A stretch of 64,000 nucleotides of DNA, taken from positions 620,001 to 684,000 of the forward strand of contig NC_089390.1 of the NCBI RefSeq assembly GCF_003171515.1, written 5' to 3'. The notes beneath the pieces are model-generated. The model saw only the letters and a program-made list of their open reading frames with translations, ran no database searches and had not been told where the DNA came from. A program made the position numbers and the translations under genes. This document shows positions 37,120-48,255 of the stretch, piece by piece; within the stretch, counting starts at the first letter, position 1, and the number at the start of each line of letters is the position of its first letter. This stretch comes from Pyrenophora tritici-repentis (taxonomy: Eukaryota; Ascomycota; Dothideomycetes; Pleosporales; Pleosporaceae).

Positions 37120-38166
37120 ATGCCGGCGATAATATCAGAGCACGGCACCACCGCGGTGCTTCTGGGGGCCCGCGAATGGCGCGATACCGTCGGCGGGTCT
37201 GGTATGACACCTACGGCGTTTAGTTTCTTGATTCCGGTGTTTGTGGTTGCTATTGCCGCGCCTTTGTAAGTTGATGTCTTTGTGATACCATGTGTGTGGG
37301 CTGATCAAAAAACAGTCTATGTGTGTTTTGTATAAGAAGGAGAAGGCAGGCTACACCGATTCCGGCGCGACCGCCACCTAAGATCAAGAAGCCGGCGTTA
37401 CGACGGGCGGAGGCGAGGGAGAAGTTGCTCGAGGTCACTGAGGTGTCGTCGCGGAGTAGCAATGATGTGGGAGAAGAAGGAGGGAAGGTGAATGTGGAGA
37501 CGAAATCGGTGTTGGAAAGGGAATGGTATGTTTTATGGATCTGGGTCAATGGTGTCCCTGCGCATACTGATACGGGATGATAGTGCCATATGTCTGTCAA
37601 CACTCCACGCCCCTGCACCACCAGAACCAGCAAAACTCTCCCCAGACACACCTATCACCGACGCTGCCGCACTCCCAGCTTCAATACCCGCTTCCGACGA
37701 TGCCGCGACTGCCACCGCCACCCCCGACGCAGAAATCATCCTTAAGCTCTCCATCTGCGGCCACGAGTTCCACGCCGACTGCCTCGTCTCCTGGTTCGTA
37801 TTGCGCAAAACAAGCTGTCCGATATGTCGCTCAGTCTACATGAGCAAAGAGGAACTGGACCAGCACGACGAAGAGGAACAATTAGCGTTAAATGCCGGTC
37901 TTCCGCCTGCCATGTTGGAAGAGGGACGGGCTGGTCAACCGCAGGGCCCATCAACGCGTAATTGGCATTACTTTTTGCGCGGGAGGAATGCGGCGAGGAG
38001 GGAGGCGGTGCAGGCGCCGGAGCAACCTGCTGTTGAGATGCAGAGTCAGACACCGAGAACAGCAGAAGGAGAGCATGTCCCTGTGGAGGCCGCGAATGGT
38101 ACTGCTGTTGCACAGGCTGAGACGCCGGCCAGATCTCGGTTACAGAGGCTTTTGAGGAGGGGGTGA
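37120..38166 (+). CDS. membrane RING-H2 E3 ubiquitin ligase with expanded RING loop
   Basis: Three exons (37120-37265, 37316-37525, 37584-38166) give 312 residues. One hydrophobic segment (about 31-54, SFLIPVFVVAIAAPL then CVFC) is followed at once by basic RRRR, so the RING side should face the cytosol. The RING-H2 finger starts at Cys119-x2-Cys122 (ECAIC), continues with CGHEFHADC (Cys177, His179, His182, Cys185) and ends with CPIC. The first loop between Cys122 and Cys177 is 54 residues, Ala/Pro/Thr-rich. The usual range for this loop is about 9-39 residues. The C-terminal third is Glu/Ala-rich and disordered. Such single-span RING-H2 proteins act as E3 ligases in endomembrane or vacuolar protein turnover. 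Substrate unknown. Confidence 0.87.
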
Positions 38167-38439
38167 AAAGGGGGTGCATTTATGGGGTTGATGTTATGAC
38201 TGTATATGATGTTGAGAGATGAGGGTATGGTCTACGGGTTTACGACTGAGAGGGGTGTGTTTTCTTGTGCATACATATGGGGTTTTACGACGGAGATTCT
38301 GCTTCTTTTCATCTTGATAGAGATACCCGTAGACTAGAGCCATGTTCAATTAAACAATGGACGACTCTAGCCAATAACACGGACAGATGGATACATTCAT
38401 GACAAGTATGAATATACCACCTCTGTTCTCTCTTCGCCT

Positions 38440-39072
38440 TCAGGGATCTTGAAGGAAAACATCTAGAATATCCTTTTTCCCAAAGCTTAAGTGATTATTA
38501 GGAACGCCAAGAGTTTCACCAATGTCTACCACCACTTCATTCAATACATAACGGCCGTTGAGAAGAACACCAACGATCTCTTTGGCTTGTTCGTTTATAA
38601 TCTTAACAGCTGCAGTGGCCCAATGATCGAAGACTCGCTGTCCATTCTTCATGACATATGTGGCCGTAGTGTCGAATATAATCTTCAGTCCGTATCTGTA
38701 AATGGCGGCTGGTGATCGGACGTTGTAGGGGACGCGGATTCTTCTGTACCGTGCCTACACGCGTGCCTCGAGGCTGTACAGGAAATGATAGTCAGAAGGA
38801 TGATTGTGGTGGGTCAGGACAAAGGATACACATACCCGCGTTCATCTGAACGTGGCACATTTCCTGGTGTAGAGTCTGGAGCTTCGTCCAGCTCATACGC
38901 TTTCTCGGCAAGGTCCTCAGATACACACTTCACTGGGTGAGAGTCTAAAACTTCTTCCAGCTTCAATGCTTTCTCGGGAGGGCCCTTGTATCCATGTTTC
39001 TGAAGGCTACAAATAATTAGAATAGTCCTATACTAGTGGCTAAGAAAGAAGATTCACCCACGGGTTTGCCAT
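38440..39072 (-). CDS. small unknown protein with an internal repeat
   Basis: Tentative three-exon model: 39072-39062, 39006-38832 and 38754-38440, giving 166 residues. The last exon reads well as protein, with a 70-residue tail containing KIINEQAKEIVGVLLNGRY and ETLGVPNNHLSFGKKDILDV. The middle exon has two imperfect copies of a 23-residue acidic unit (EKALKLEEVLDSHP / EKAYELDEAPDSTP), matching a 69-bp repeat at about 38869-38985. The 11-nt first exon and the GTGTAT donor of intron 2 are weak points. No signal peptide or membrane segment is seen. I do not recognise the family. It borders a region of decayed genes, so lineage-restricted or recently evolved is plausible. Confidence 0.45.
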
Positions 39073-39801
39073 TGCGGTTTCTCGAAAACTTGGTGTCACC
39101 CCATATGCACATCTAGCAGACACGACTCAGGTACATCGCAACTCACTAGTCGCCCGACTATTTCTAATCATGATACTGTTCTGTGCGGCATAGTCGCTGC
39201 TTCTGAGTAAAGTCATGGCTGCGGACCGTGTGGGTTTTTCCGTCAGCCTCTCGGGCCGCACTAGTCAGTGGCCAACACCACCATTGTACCGTGCTTCCTC
39301 GACACTAGTTAGAGACACCCGTAGACGCATTATGATGCTGTTATTGTGGAGTAAAATGTATAGAAACAGGCATATTTCATTTTTCCATAGCGATCATGCA
39401 ACAGAGATGCAGTGCATATCCATGGCTGACTGGAAATCATTGCATAAGCACGCGACACTTCTGCGGGCCTGCGTCACCATTATGTTTAATTGCACAGTTA
39501 TCCTACCATCTTTTTTCACGAAGCATAGTTCGCTCATCAATCCATTGTCTCGCCAGGTATGCCAGTCCCTCAAGTGTCATTGACAACCGTATCTTGGACC
39601 GTGTTACCAGTGTACTTCTTGAGCTCAGTCGTCTCTAGGCTTAGGATGGAATACAGTTCCTTTAAGATCATTAGCTCTTAAACAAAACACAGTAATTTAT
39701 CAAAGAATTCAAGACATACCACGATATGGCGGCCCAAAGACTCGCTCCATCTCAACGCAGAGATCTAGAGTGCGCAAATTATGGTCATCCCACTCTTTTA
39801 G
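39073..39801. other. intergenic, no gene seen
   Basis: No credible exon is seen. Short frames near 39215-39640 have no features. Confidence 0.5.
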
Positions 39802-41110
39802 CTATCCCGGACTCCCGAGATGCACATCAAACGTAACCTGTGCTTTCGAGAGGATGCCGAAAGCAGGATGGGGATAGGTCTTGAACACAAAGGCCTCGTA
39901 ACCATCGCCGAACCACTGAGAGGTAAAGAAGTCGACCCTGTTGAGAGCGGGTAGGTGTTCCCGGTAGTAAGGTAGCGTATCCAGCCAGTCCAGAAGCGCG
40001 ACCTCTGGTGTATATACTTCCAGGGTTTCGAGGGCAGAAGGGAGGAGCTCATCCATTCGAATCTGAACATGCAACCATTGTGGATCCACCTTGTAGAAAA
40101 GAGCTTGATAAGGGATAGCGAGGCGTTTAAGGCCCTTGAAGGATGTAGAGCCGTCGCTGGAGAGAGGGTAGTCGAGGTAATCAGAGCCTACATCTCCCCT
40201 ATCAGGAACGCTGATGATGAGAGTGGTGAGTGTAGGCGATAGGGCCTTGACTTCATCTATCAAGATGTTCTAGCTGGTACCGTTTACCCCGTGGACAATT
40301 TATTGCTGTTCAAGTTCCAACCTCTCGTTGACGCTGTCGCTTACCCACATCAACAGGGTACGCAGGCGGGGAGTGTGCCAAGGACGGAACAAAATAGTCA
40401 TACACATTGTTCTCCGGTATGCAGATGTCAGAGCGTAAGGGAGGAGTCATCTGCGTAATAATAGGATTCACCTCCGCTGTGTCGTCCGGCAATATGGAAC
40501 TGGCCACCTTGAACTCGATACTGTCGAGTGCCGGTGACTTGGCAAGTATCCAATGGAAGTTGCCGCTGCTTTTAAACTCGAGATGGCGGAGCTTCTGCAG
40601 TACAGCAAAATGTGGATGTATAGTCATGTTGTTGAACCTTGTATAAGCAGATCGAGACCAGATCTGTCATCTTCTGCAGTTTCATATAACAATGCTGACT
40701 TTAGGAGTACCGCCTCCGGCTGAGCTTCTGTGCTCCAACAAAATGTAGATGCATAGTCATGTTGTCGAACTTTGCAATTGAGGAGATCGAGACCAGATCT
40801 TCCGTCTTCTGCAGTTTCAGACAACAATGCTGACTTTAGAAGTGCCTCCTCCGGCTGAGAAGGAAGTGCCATATCTCGCCGTAGAGGGGTAGTTGCTCAA
40901 CCGGAACGGGTTGCAGTTCGACAGAGTGGTAGAGATGGCGCGTAAAGTCACATAATTTAGTGCTGATGCGGGCGAGAGCGGGGAGGGAGCTGCGCGCGCA
41001 TTGTTTGATGATGAGTTCGAGGAGCACAGTAGGGAAGAGACTAGGACGACTGTGTTTGAAGGTGCTTGTGTTCCAGGTAGGGTCGATGATGTCAAGTTTG
41101 GGGATCCATT
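39802..41110 (-). pseudogene. F-box/LRR-like gene, probably disrupted
   Basis: Three protein-like minus-strand segments lie in order. About 41110-40836 (LLELIIKQCARSSLPALARI; STKLCDFTRHLYHSVELQ) has the look of an F-box-type N-terminus. 40627-40359 has KLRHLEFKSSGNFHWILAKS. About 40270-39802 has LKRLAIPYQALFYKV and ALETLEVYTPEVALLDWLDT, as in leucine-rich-repeat halves of such proteins. Segments 2 and 3 can be joined by a GTGGGT..CTAG intron. Segments 1 and 2 are separated by a tandem duplication of 133 bp, which shifts the frame by one and adds stops. Families like this are large and fast-decaying in Dothideomycetes. An unusual intron that removes the duplication cannot be excluded. Confidence 0.45.
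40589..40854. repeat. 133-bp imperfect tandem duplication
   Basis: Two copies start at GAGCTTCTG (40589 and 40722). They share stretches such as GATCGAGACCAGATCT and TCTTCTGCAGTTTCA, with scattered differences that suggest some age. 133 bp is not a multiple of three, so a coding copy would be frame-shifted. Confidence 0.85.
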
Positions 41111-41118
41111 GCTGCGCC

Positions 41119-41220
41119 TGTGGCTAAGCCATGATCGGGAAAGAGCGTCAAGGACACAGTCAAGTGGATGTCAGTCTGGGGAAGGAGCGTCGAGGACGCG
41201 GTCAAGTGGATGTCAGTCGG
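41119..41220. repeat. 42-bp tandem duplication
   Basis: CAAGTGGATGTCAGTC occurs at 41161 and 41203, with the preceding GAGCGTC(A/G)AGGAC also repeated, giving a period of 42 bp. It lies just upstream of the F-box-like relic. Confidence 0.85.
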
Positions 41221-41578
41221 GGAAATTTGATGCAGCAATATACCTGTGGGCAGAAGATTGTGATCCGAACCACACTATACCACTCGGAGTCTAGCATGGG
41301 GAGTGGTGAGGGAAATGGTTTGTTTTTTCGCTAAGAGGTTGTGCAAATCACTGTGTATCCGTCACATGACTGACTGTTAAGTGGCCCGTGTTGGGCTGCA
41401 CATGTTGAAGTGCAGTATTATATATCTACATATCTCAAGATCATCCTGTTATCTACTGCAAGCTAGGAAATATAAGGCTCAAGATCGGCGTATAGTCCCA
41501 TTATAGGACTACGATCACAGACGCCTCCAATGGACTTGAGTTGCACTTGTGGCATTAGTAACCCCTAGGTAGCAAAAT
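41221..41578. other. intergenic, no gene seen
   Basis: AT-rich tail between the F-box-like relic and the receptor gene; nothing supportable. Confidence 0.5.
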
Positions 41579-42899
41579 TCACACCGGCTTCCAAGCCTGA
41601 GGGAACTCATGCTTCCCAGTCGCAGTTGAAACGGCAACTTCTCTCTGGATGACAATGTGGCCACTTTCCAAGTCTTTCCCACTTGTGTCGATTCTCTGGA
41701 CCGATTCCCTCCGATTGTAAACGGGTACGTCTGGCGTCGGAGGGATAATCTTCTCCTGGCTTTCATTGCCCTTGTTTGTGTGGAGAGCGCTGATGTTGTA
41801 TGGATCCTTCACAGCACGGAAGCCTAAACGCGATTGCTTGGAGGCTGAACCATCGCTGAGCTCGTGCGAGTCGTCCGAGTTTTTGTTTGATGGGTATGAG
41901 TTGGAGCCTTCATAGGCGCCGGTCCAGAATCGATGAGTGAAGAGAGGTCGAATGATGGTGGCTTGGCCGACCAGGACTGCGACAATGTCTTCTCGACAGG
42001 ACCAAATGGCGGCTGTTGCGGCTTGTTGAAGCTAGGTCTGTATCAGTAACGCGTTGTGGTAGTAGATGATCTCGGTACTTACAGCCATGACGAAATAGAC
42101 CCGCAAAATCGCAGCTATCATAATGAAGATGCCCGCACAGAACATAGCCAATAGTCCAAGCTTGCGAGCCCATGAGATCTTCAAAGGAAGAATAATCGGA
42201 ATAGGGATGAGTATAATGAAAACATCCGTCAAGAGATTGAAGACAAGGACGACGACTAGGAAAGCCGGGCTCTGAGGCATACAGTATTCTACAGATGATC
42301 AGCCAAAAAGTCGATGAGAAGGGGGTGATGAGTACTTACGTCCTGGATCTGGAAGAATTTGCCAGAGCCTGTTGAATGGACGACAAGCCAGCGCAAACAT
42401 CAACCAAATCGAAATACCGGTAACACCCACCAAAAGCATGGTTGGGAGTAAAAACGCGCTGACCCATACCACGCTGACGACTCGGCGATACAGAAAGAGC
42501 ATGTTCAGCTTCAGCGACCAGATGAGTCCTATATAGGTGAACCATCCGACCATGAACCATTTGCTCGAGCGTTGGTGTAAAGCTGCTTGTTCTGGGGTCA
42601 AGGAAAGTCGATACTCCATGGTCATATGCGAGGTGTCGCTCACGCCGCCGACCTCATGTGCTGCTACAGTCATTCCGGTATAACAAGCCTAAACATGTGA
42701 GTCAGATGTCCTTGTTCCTAGAAGTGCATATGTAGGCTCGACTTACCCAAGAGAAAAATATGATGTAGTCGTCAGCTTGCCATCCAGCAATGCCAACCAT
42801 GCGCGTCCGTGTGAAGATTCTCAGAATAATGGCAATACTGCCTATGCCGTATAGCGTCCATGCCTCAACGAGCGCAGCTACCAGCGGGCTCAGTGCCAT
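41579..42899 (-). CDS. PTH11-like seven-helix membrane protein (fungal rhodopsin-fold domain)
   Basis: Four minus-strand exons (42899-42747, 42688-42340, 42288-42083, 42031-41579) encode 386 residues. Successive hydrophobic helices are visible: ALVEAWTLYGIGSIAIILRI, WFMVGWFTYIGLIWSLKLNM, VSAFLLPTMLLVGVTGISIW, FLVVVLVFNLLTDVFIILIP and LGLLAMFCAGIFIMIAAILR. The motifs are those of the fungal integral membrane domain of PTH11/SAT4-like proteins: DDYIIFFSW, FNRLW and a Pro-x-x-Ala-Phe near helix 5. The C-terminal about 130 residues are a hydrophilic tail that probably faces the cytosol. Family members act as candidate surface sensors, and in Magnaporthe Pth11 is needed for appressorium formation. 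It lacks an extracellular CFEM domain. A start at 42968 would add 23 residues. Confidence 0.85.
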
Positions 42900-44467
42900 A
42901 ATTAATAGACTGTATAGGGCTCCGGCACAACAAAGTGAAGAAGAAGAAAAAGTCGAGTAACTTTCCAATAAATACCGAAGACTGCAGATTGATTTGTCGA
43001 TTTATCAACGAAGACATTGGCGCTTATATGTTCTACAAGTCACAGCACCTCGTTGGACTGCCATGTACCTAGGTACACATGCCCGATAACTTCACCAAGA
43101 AGCCCAGCCGATCCGCAGGCCCATGGCTATGCTCCTTCGATCCGACTCAAGAGCAAGAATACGCGGATCCGGGCTTTCTCAGCTACGCCGTCGACCCGAA
43201 ATACCAAATACTTGTTCTACAAACTGCTCCCGTACAGCGATGATCCCATTTCACTATAACGTTAACGTCTTGCCGAGAACGCTCCCCGTAGAAGCCGCTG
43301 TCAGCACTGGGAACGGTTTAACCATTTGAATCTTTATATGCCGTTAGATATGGCTGACAATGGCACGGGTCGCTTGCCTAAAAGGTAGGGCGGTGTCTTG
43401 CTTACGTTATCGGGCCTGCTTTGTGAATACTGATGCAACCTTGGAAATATCTCAGGCATCATCGAGGTATACCAAGGTGAGCGCATAGTGTGTAAGCTAT
43501 TAGTCTCGATTGAATTCCGCTGTTCATAATCGAGACGGCTTTCGATTAGGCCATACACCGTATGATCCAAAAGGTTGAAAATGCGATGAGATAGGAGCGT
43601 CTGCCATCGCTGTGGTCTTTCCCAAAGACTTCCCGCATCCTGCCAGCAGTCACAGTCAGCGGAGAATAGATCCCAGATGCTGCACTAGGGCTTACGCATA
43701 TGCCATGCTTCCAGCAACAACACCGTGCATTGAAGCCAGAAAAACAAAGAAATAGGTAGGCCCGATCCTTCCCGCAGTCGCATGAGTCGTAGTGACAAGA
43801 CCATATCAAGGTATCCATGACTTGTCATTACCCAATCGAGAACAACAATGCTTATCTGAAACATTTTGTTGCGCGCGATACCTGAGACACTTGCGCGGCT
43901 GCGGGGAGAGTTAGGCATCATCGCGATAGAGTTAGGGGCGCGGAGCAGGATGGCCAGGACCAAGTTGAGTCACGATCCGACCAAATTGCACCTCGGGCAA
44001 CTATCGTGCTTCGCGCTACTGAGATTGATGCAAGTGTGGAAGCCCTCGCTCCGCTAGACCCTGTGCCGGTAGATGTGGAGGCGGGGCCTACCATGCTAGT
44101 TCTACCCCAGGACTGCTTGCGGGTTTTAATATCGATTTCCAAGGATAACCGCCAAAGATTAGCAGATACCCAGGAAACTACAGTAGTCGCTAGATTAGTG
44201 TCGATTCGCGATCATATTTTGCCGAGATAATTTACGAGATCCAAGTTGGTATTGTTTTTCTCCTTGTATAACTACTATCCGTCCAGCTGCGCAGCAACTC
44301 TCCCATCCAACACCTATTTGTCTTCTATTCTCCCTTTATAACGAAGAAACGTTATCTCGTATTTTTGCCCTTACGTGGTCACTTATCAAGGAGGCGACGG
44401 CTGCATAAAACATCAGCTCCACATCAATAAGGCCTGACCATTGTGTCGGAAACAAAAGTCCACCAGC
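42900..44467. other. intergenic with a possible decayed exon
   Basis: On the minus strand, 43963-43697 reads as a hydrophobic stretch (LPISLFFWLQCTVLLLEAWH) and is followed by a plausible GTAAGC..GGCAG intron at about 43694-43640. Neither side extends into a recognisable family, and stops surround it. It could be the relic of a membrane-protein gene. The rest holds the promoter of the receptor gene and that of the monooxygenase. Confidence 0.35.
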
Positions 44468-46241
44468 ATGGGTTCGATTGATGAATTTGAGCACCTTTCC
44501 CCGGGTGAAACCTTCAACGGGACCAATACCACCGAAACCAAAGAGCTCGATGCTCTGATAGTTGGCGCCGGTTTCGGTGGCGTTTGGCAGCTCAAGCAAC
44601 TCCGTGACGCAGGCTACCGCGTCAAACTAGTCGAGCATGGTTCCGACTACGGAGGCGTATGGTATTGGAACCGGTACCCAGGTGCCCGCGTGGACAGCCC
44701 TATCCCCAACTACGAGTTCTCTGACCCCGCACTGTGGAAGGATTGGACATGGAAGCAGCGCTTTCCTGGCAGCGCCGAGATCCGAGCCTATTTTGCGCAT
44801 GTAGCCAAGGTGTGGGATTTGAGAAAGGATACCCAGTTTAACACTTTTGTTTCTTCAGCCGTCTGGAGTAATGTTGAGGCGAAATGGACTGTGAGGACGA
44901 AAGGGGGAGAGGCGTACCGCGTCAAGTTTTTCTTACTCAACACGGGGTTCGCTGCGAAGAGACACATTCCAGACTGGAGAGGCATCGGCTCGTTCAAAGG
45001 TAAGAAGGACTAGCTTCTACTAAGATATGGACTAACAGGTCGTTAGGGACGTTCCTCCATCCCTCATACTGGCCCCATGAAGAGCCTGATCTGCATGGCA
45101 AGAGGGTGGCCATTGTTGGTACCGGTTCCACCGGTGTTCAGCTGGCACAGGACCTGAGCAAGGTCGCTGGTCAACTCACAGTCTTCCAGCGTACGCCGAA
45201 CATGGCTATGCCGATGAGACAAGTGGATTACAAAGCTCCCAATCAAGCTATCCCCAAGCCCAAGTACCCCGACTTCTTCGCCGGACGCCACGAAAGCTTC
45301 GCTGGTTTCGACTACAACTTCTACCATAAATCCACATTTGAGGACACCCCAGCCCAACGGAAACAAAAGTACGAGAAACTCTGGAGCGAGGGCGACTTCA
45401 AGTTCTGGCTTGCCACTTACCACGACATGTTGTTCAGTAAGGATGCAAACCGCGAAGCATACAACTTCTGGCGGGACAAGTCTCGAGCGAAGATCCAAAA
45501 TCCAAAGGTTGCCGACATACTCGCTCCCATGAAGCAACCGCACGCTTTTGGCTGCAAACGTATATCCCTAGAGAAGGACTACTTTGAGATTTTCAACCAA
45601 CCCAACGTTGCGGTAGTCGACGTGAGTGACAAGGGAACGCCAATCCAGGGGATTACAGAGAACGGCATCAAGACAAATGACGCCGAGTACCAATTCGACT
45701 ACATCATCAGCGCGACTGGCTACGACGCGGTTACCGGAGGTCTTAGCCAGATCGACATCAGAGGCCAGTCGGGCGAGAGCCTGAGTCAGCACTGGAAGGA
45801 CGGGGCTAGAACGCACCTTGGCCTCGCAGTATCAGGGTTCCCCAACATGTTCTTCACGTACGGGCCACAAGCACCGACGGCATTCTGCAACGGCCCCACA
45901 TGCGCGGAGCTGCAGGGCAATTGGATCCTTCAGACGATGAATCACATGCGAGTAAAGTCGATCAAGAAGATTGTCGCACAAATGGAGAGCGAAGATCAGT
46001 GGAAGAAGCTCGTGTGGGACATCGCCGATTCTTCGCTATTGACGTCTGTTGACTCTGTAAGTGATTTTGCTACGAAATCTCCGATGGGGAGTTTTACTAA
46101 CATTTACTTCAGTGGTACATGGGCACCAACATCCCTGGCAAGCCAAGGGAGCCGTTGATCTATCTTGGTGGAGTACCGTCATATTACAAGACAATCTACG
46201 AGGCGGCCGAGAAGGGGTATATCGGATTTGACATGTCCTAG
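44468..46241 (+). CDS. type I Baeyer-Villiger monooxygenase (FAD/NADPH)
   Basis: Three exons (44468-44999, 45047-46056, 46113-46241) give 556 residues. The FAD-binding Rossmann motif (VGAGFGG) lies at about 36-42 and the NADPH-binding one (VGTGSTG) at about 198-204. Between them is the fingerprint FxGxxxHxxxWP at 176-187 (FKGTFLHPSYWP), the hallmark of type I Baeyer-Villiger enzymes. Intron 1 splits that motif at Gly178. The enzyme would insert oxygen next to a ketone to form an ester or lactone, as in cyclohexanone or phenylacetone monooxygenases. The active-site sequence RYPGARVDSP near 75 is typical. Nothing is missing. It has no biosynthetic partners in reach, so a catabolic role or a stray tailoring enzyme are both possible. 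The start at 44468 (MGSIDEFEHL) fits the family length. Confidence 0.93.
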
Positions 46242-46682
46242 GATCATTCAAGTGTAGCCGAGTTGATGTTGATGTTGATTGTGGTTTAACGCCCTATCTG
46301 TAACCTCCCATAGGGTATTCGGGCGGGTCCCGCCGTGGTCTTATAGTGCTGTCGTACTTGCCTCGTGGAACCTATTCCTAGGTGTTTTGTATCTAAGGGG
46401 AGTGATGCCCTGCCTATATACATGTTCGTGAAAAGGACTCCCGCCATTTGAAGCCGTTTTCCTACAATATTCTAGTATTTCGTGGCTTGCGCCTTTGATC
46501 GATGCAGTACAATGACTACTTTTTAGAGAGAGAAACGAAAAAGTAACAAGAGGCAGTTTGAGATATAATGAAAAGTTTGAAAGAGAGCGTGTGGGTTGTG
46601 GCATCTATGCGGCGTTCTGCCGCGAATCCTACACTGAACAATGCCAAGGAATTCAGCGGGTCTTTGTGAAATTCAAAAATAG
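46242..46682. other. intergenic, no gene seen
   Basis: 3' region of the monooxygenase gene and the flank of the LINE relic; nothing supportable. Confidence 0.5.
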
Positions 46683-47030
46683 AAATCACTCGTCATAGAA
46701 GGAGTTCGTTACCTTCACGAAGGTCTCGAACTCTTGTGGCTGGTCTATTAATTGCGCGAGGTACGCTAGGCCTTCCTGTCTTGTGCGAGGGGGCACGATG
46801 GGGCGTAGAGGCCACTTCTTGAAGTGTGTTGTGGCTCTCTTGCAGAACACTAGGTGTTCTGGCGTCTTGGGCCTGCCGCATAGGCAATTCGAGGTATCCT
46901 CGTGGTTGAATTTTCGGTGGTACCATTCAAAGTCGCCATGCGTTGAGCGTATCATAAGGACTTTCGCGAGTATCCTTCGGGGTAGCCATAGCGCTGCGGG
47001 CGTGCGCCAAGTGTAGCCGAGTGTGGGGGT
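46683..47030 (-). mobile_element. 5'-truncated LINE (non-LTR retrotransposon) relic
   Basis: The frame reads LGYTWRTPAALWLPRRILAK then MIRSTHGDFEWYHRKFNHED and NCLCGRPKTPEHLVFC, ending FYDE-stop. The H-x-x-F-x-H-x-D followed by a Cys/His cluster (C-x-C-x7-H-x3-C) is the C-terminal end of reverse transcriptase polyproteins of Tad-like fungal LINEs. Only about 110 residues remain; a stop lies upstream, so this is a fragment of the 3' end, as expected for 5'-truncated insertions. No target duplication could be recognised. Confidence 0.65.
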
Positions 47031-48255
47031 TTAGAGCATGGAATGGTTGACTGTTGGATATACCGGTAGTACTGCGCGTGGCGCGTCGATACGAGGACTT
47101 GTGGGGAAGTGCAATCAATCGTGAAGCATGAAACATATCATAACCGTCCGCTGCCATGATGTAAACTTGTGAAGTCGGCAGCAATGCTCCAAGTTTCTGC
47201 CTGAGTGAGCACACATATTGTACCGGTAGGCAAGACCAGCCGAGGTACCCGCTAAGCACTAGTAGTCAATGCTCAGGGCTATTCCCCGCACCCGGCTGTT
47301 AGGTATTACCGTGATGGTACCGAGTGTCGCAATGGTTTCCCATACAAACTCTAGCCTGCTCGTCCTCTGCCGCTTGATGGCGCGTCCAGATCTTTCGACA
47401 ATTGAAAAGATAGATGGCAGGGTAAGGCTCGACATTCGGTGGTCGTGGTGAAAGATGGTCTCATCTGGATGGAGGCGGAATAGTGCGGATATGAGTATGA
47501 TTAGGGTTGTGGATCGCGATAGTACATAGCTAGATTGGGCTGGACAAAGAAGCGGCAGGGGTTGGTCTGGGATCCAAAGTCCCAACTTGCCTATCTGCCG
47601 GCATGTCAGTCCCCCTGTGCTGGCCAGGTTCGGGGGACCACGGCCTGGCAGCCATTGGGAGCGTTGAAACTGCCTTTTATCTGCCGACACCAGCCCGGCC
47701 GAGACTTGGACAGTAACCTGGGTGGTTCTTCGTCTGGCCCGACTGCCGTGATATCCTAATTGAGAAAGACATAGCACGTGACCAATCTTGCTGGGCAATG
47801 CGCCATTCATATCTGCCGGGCTTCATAGTCAAAGTCATATCCAGCTAGAACCGAGGCTTGGTGATAAGATGATAGCAGCCTTGGTGCAATGTAGAATTGC
47901 TGCAGTTTCTAGGGAACGAGCCAGGTGGGTGTCTTAGAAGTGAGCGAAATATCAAATGCATAGTCCGGAACCCACAACTAGTGCCGGAGAACCTAGAAGA
48001 GGATAGCTTTGGGGTTTAAGGTATTGTGATGAAAAGGCCATTTTTTGCGAATGCTTTTGTTCTGGTTGATGAGGCGAGAGATATCGTAGACCCTGGCAAA
48101 CACTAGCGCGGAAGGAGCGCGTCGACGCGCCTATGTGCTTACGCGCCTCAATTAACGACGGCAGGCGGACGTCCATCATCGACATCATCACCAAGCTTCA
48201 TAATACTTTCACCCCTCGTTTCTGGCACCCTAGTTTGTCATTGCCACACACGAGA
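47031..48255. other. intergenic upstream of MSH2
   Basis: No credible gene is seen. An antisense frame at 47810-47259 is long but has no protein-like features. The last 200 bp are the MSH2 promoter and contain ACGCGCC and ACGCGCTT-like strings near 48120-48145, close to the MluI cell-cycle box (ACGCGT), which would suit a replication-linked repair gene. Confidence 0.45.

Noticed and set aside
43685..44142. Possible ABC-transporter or other membrane-gene exon on the minus strand
   Set aside because: One hydrophobic stretch and one possible intron are not enough; no family motif and stops on both sides. Kept only as a remark in the intergenic entry.
47259..47810. 183-codon minus frame upstream of MSH2
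   Set aside because: Low-complexity residue mixture without family features; overlaps the promoter region.
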